NCBI GenBank assembly: GCA_019415985.1
Contig: DXYE01000141.1
Coordinates: forward strand, 1-6,400
Origin: Clostridiales bacterium
GTDB lineage: Bacteria > Bacillota > Clostridia > Oscillospirales > CAG-272
Length of the DNA: 6,400 bases
Direction: 5' to 3'
The notes below the pieces were generated by a model. It did not search any database, was not told the origin of the DNA, and was given only the letters and a program-made list of their open reading frames with translations. Positions within the stretch are counted from its first letter, which is position 1, and the number at the start of each line of letters is the position of its first letter. A program made the translations under genes and the position numbers. Below are positions 4,806 through 6,400 of this stretch, in pieces.

Positions 4806-5136
4806 CGTGTGCCGCAGCTTTCTTCCGACTGAACAGGTTCAGTCATCCGGACTGCCGGGGTTTTTCCGGGTAAATTGTGCACAGCCATATGATCCACAGT
4901 ACAGAGTTTCTTCGAAAATGCGGCTTTTTACACTGCAAAATTGCCCCCCTATTGACAGCCAAAACTCAATTCCAGTTTTTATCCATTATCGTTCTTACCG
5001 TTTGCATGCAGCAGCCGGAAAGACTGAACTGCTTTTATTTATGCGTTCTTTAAGGCATCCTCCATCATGCTCTTTTCTACAAAACACCGGAGCTATTCCG
5101 GAGGATTACCTAAAATACATAAGGAGAAAAACAGCC
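4771..5136 (+). other. Long untranslated leader of the MORN protein gene
   Basis: The interval holds no convincing gene. The MORN reading frame stays open back to 4696, but the conceptual residues lack protein-like character, and the promoter at 4736-4764 lies inside that stretch, so it should not be translated. Structural elements include a perfect palindrome GACTGAAC-AG-GTTCAGTC (4827-4844), CCGGA (5087-5091) with TCCGG (5097-5101), and ATCCTCC (5057-5063) complementary to GGAGGAT (5100-5106). TGTGCACAGC occurs at 4764-4773 and 4876-4885. It matches no riboswitch class I know. Confidence 0.5.
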
Positions 5137-5991
5137 ATGAACAATCAACAACAGGCCGCACCGCCGCGCCGCCGGCAAGGCAATGGAACGGGAAAGATCT
5201 TTCTTACGACTTTCCTGATTGCATTGGGCTGTGTTCTTGTCATTCTGCTGGTCCTCTATCTATGCGGAATCCGCTATACGAGCATCAGAACAGAAATCGG
5301 CGGATATGTCAAATTTTTCGGAAAGGTGGATGCGGACGGTTCGCCCTACAAAGGAAATCTTTTCTATTCAAACGGCGTTACTGCAGAAGTGAATATGGCG
5401 GATCAAACCGTAACCTTTTCCAACGGAGATGTCTATCGGGGAGAACTGAACGCTTCTCTGAAGCTCCATGGGACCGGAACACTGGAATACAGTACCGGCG
5501 ACAAATACGAAGGTCAGTTTGAAAACGGATATCTGTCCGGAGAAGGAGTCTTTACCTACAGCAACGGAGACAAATACGAAGGTCAGTTTGCCGAGGGAAA
5601 GAAAAACGGTACGGGTACCTATACATGGAACGACGGTTCCTCCTACACCGGCGGCTTCAAGGACGACAAGAAGGAGGGAGAGGGTACCTACATATGGGCG
5701 GACGGCTCCTCATTTACAGGTACCTTTGTCAATGACCTGAAAGAGGGCACGGGCACGCAGAAATTTGCGAACGGCGATATTTATACAGGTGATTATAAAG
5801 CGGATGCGCGAAGCGGCACAGGTACCTACACATGGGCGAACGGCGATATTTATGAGGGGGAGTTCGCCGAGAACAATATGAACGGACAGGGCGTTTACCG
5901 TTTCGCGAGCGGCCGTGTATACGAGGGCATCTTTGAAAACGGCGTTATAGTAAGAGATTCAGGCGATGACGAAACGTCCGGAGATGAATAA
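5137..5991 (+). CDS. Single-pass membrane protein with extracytoplasmic MORN repeats
   Basis: The product has 284 residues: a cytoplasmic tail with RRR (11-13), one membrane helix (about 20-43, IFLTTFLIALGCVLVILLVL), a linker, then MORN repeats from about residue 100. Repeats begin at Y100, Y124, Y147, Y170, F193, Y216 and Y239, with a half unit at Y262, at 23-24 residue spacing and with the core Y-x-G-x-F ... G-x-G-x-Y/F. A degenerate unit may begin at Y71. The end is acidic (DSGDDETSGDE). MORN repeats form an elongated beta sheet and serve as binding or scaffold surfaces; bacterial members are mostly uncharacterised. Positive residues before the helix put the repeats outside the cell. ATG 5137 is chosen because AAGGAG (5121-5126) lies ten bases upstream and it starts a typical charged N-terminus; a start at 4696 would lie before the promoter. 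Its ligand and role are unknown. Confidence 0.88.
   Translation: MNNQQQAAPPRRRQGNGTGKIFLTTFLIALGCVLVILLVLYLCGIRYTSIRTEIGGYVKFFGKVDADGSPYKGNLFYSNGVTAEVNMADQTVTFSNGDVYRGELNASLKLHGTGTLEYSTGDKYEGQFENGYLSGEGVFTYSNGDKYEGQFAEGKKNGTGTYTWNDGSSYTGGFKDDKKEGEGTYIWADGSSFTGTFVNDLKEGTGTQKFANGDIYTGDYKADARSGTGTYTWANGDIYEGEFAENNMNGQGVYRFASGRVYEGIFENGVIVRDSGDDETSGDE
5434..5970 (+). repeat. Coding tandem repeat array (MORN units, 69-base period)
   Basis: Seven full units and one partial unit follow each other in frame. Several are also similar at the DNA level: GGTACCTA recurs near 5614, 5684 and 5821, and AACGGCGATATTTAT at about 5770 and 5840. Some units are therefore probably recent duplications, and copy number could vary between strains. 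Confidence 0.75.
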
Positions 5992-6007
5992 CCATCCTCA
6001 TGGTTAT
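5988..6007 (+). other. Hairpin overlapping the MORN gene stop codon
   Basis: ATAACCA (5988-5994) and TGGTTAT (6001-6007) form a seven-base stem with a six-base loop, beginning on the last sense codon and including the TAA. A pyrimidine-rich but not T-only tract follows. It may stabilise the message end; it is not a convincing terminator. Confidence 0.4.
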
Positions 6008-6175
6008 CCTCTTCTCCGCCTAAATGTAAAGCAGGCGTAGAGCTTTCTGTGAAATTTGTTTTCATTCGATATTTTGCAAAACAGCTTTCCTTCAACTGCG
6101 CTGAAATCACCGCAAAAGAGGTTTAAGCATGCATTTTTCTATTTTTAAATGATGTGAATGCGAATTTCCCTTCAA

Positions 6176-6209
6176 GGCGCTGCAAAAGTTTTTTGCAGCG
6201 CCCTTTTTC
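6176..6209 (+). terminator. Strong rho-independent terminator
   Basis: GGCGCTGCAAAA (6176-6187) and TTTTGCAGCGCC (6191-6202) form a perfect twelve-base stem with a GTT loop, followed by CTTTTTCTTCTT. It is the clear end of the MORN gene transcript, about 185 bases after the stop. The preceding stretch (6008-6175) contains no supported gene. Confidence 0.9.
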
Positions 6210-6351
6210 TTCTTCCCATTATCTCAACCTACGTTACTATACTTATGATACACCAACAGAATGAATTTCTATCCTCTTCTTTCTTTCTCTCCTTTGCTGT
6301 AGACCACGTCCGAATACAATGGCAGTTTCTTTCAAATTTATAAGAAATCAC

Positions 6352-6380
6352 TTGAAAATCTATCATTTTTGTGATATAAT
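6352..6380 (+). promoter_or_regulatory. Strong sigma-A promoter facing out of the window
   Basis: TTGAAA (6352-6357) and perfect TATAAT (6375-6380) are 17 bases apart, with an extended -10 TG at 6372-6373. It should drive a rightward gene beyond 6400. ATCAC (6347-6351) and GTGAT (6371-6375) form a short inverted repeat across the spacer that could be an operator. The stretch 6210-6346 before it holds nothing I can identify. Confidence 0.8.
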
Positions 6381-6400
6381 AAATACCTATATATAATATT

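Noticed and set aside
4875..4986. DnaA-box-like sequences (TGATCCACA and two poorer matches), possible origin
   Set aside because: Only one is within a single mismatch of TTATCCACA, and there is no dnaA gene or AT-rich unwinding element with them.
4696..5136. N-terminal extension of the MORN protein to an ATG at 4696
   Set aside because: It would begin upstream of the promoter at 4736-4764, has no ribosome binding site and adds residues without protein-like character. ATG 5137 has a good site.
6049..6123. 25-codon frame from a GTG between the MORN gene and its terminator
   Set aside because: No ribosome binding site is present and the peptide shows no feature; it is probably 3' untranslated sequence.
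6158..6343. 61-codon frame at the right end
   Set aside because: It reads straight through the twelve-base terminator stem at 6176-6202, so it is not a gene.
1..6400. tRNA genes, CRISPR arrays, known riboswitches, toxin-antitoxin or defence genes
   Set aside because: I looked on both strands and saw no cloverleaf, no regularly spaced repeats and no recognisable proteins of those kinds.

Overview
The window looks like a chromosomal segment from a clostridial Firmicute, probably of the Ruminococcaceae/Oscillospiraceae type. The evidence is a degraded tnpV gene (a clostridial transposon family), an RlmH with the GSS-type loop and GGKYHK tail, a clostridial-style MnmG, GGAGG ribosome binding sites and sigma-A promoters. 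The exact taxon cannot be fixed from the sequence alone.

Layout. Positions 1 to about 1300 form an AT-rich accessory segment. It holds the 5' part of a minus-strand XRE regulator with a C-terminal membrane helix, a control region with a perfect palindrome, a tnpV pseudogene broken by what look like two one-base deletions, and about 260 bases without a convincing gene. A 29-base tandem repeat carrying a small palindrome then runs into a near-consensus promoter, and from there the sequence becomes richer in GC and ordinary core genes begin. These are rlmH (apparently starting at CTG), a gene-free 294-base interval with hairpins, a small membrane-anchored acidic protein, a structured 3' region with two terminator-like hairpins, and mnmG. 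After a second gap, a strong promoter sits inside a 9-base inverted repeat. It precedes a leader of about 365 bases and a gene for a single-pass membrane protein with seven to eight MORN repeats. A very good intrinsic terminator follows, then a promoter pointing out of the right edge.

Function. rlmH and mnmG both modify the decoding machinery: 23S rRNA helix 69 and the tRNA wobble uridine 34. They are not an obvious operon, because terminator-like hairpins lie between them. The two unnamed proteins share a plan of short N-terminal cytoplasmic part, one membrane helix and an outward-facing domain, but nothing links them functionally. I see no complete new system. The points most worth checking are the CTG start of rlmH, the tandem palindromic repeat over its promoter, the inverted repeat around the MORN promoter with its long leader, and the lesion pattern in tnpV.
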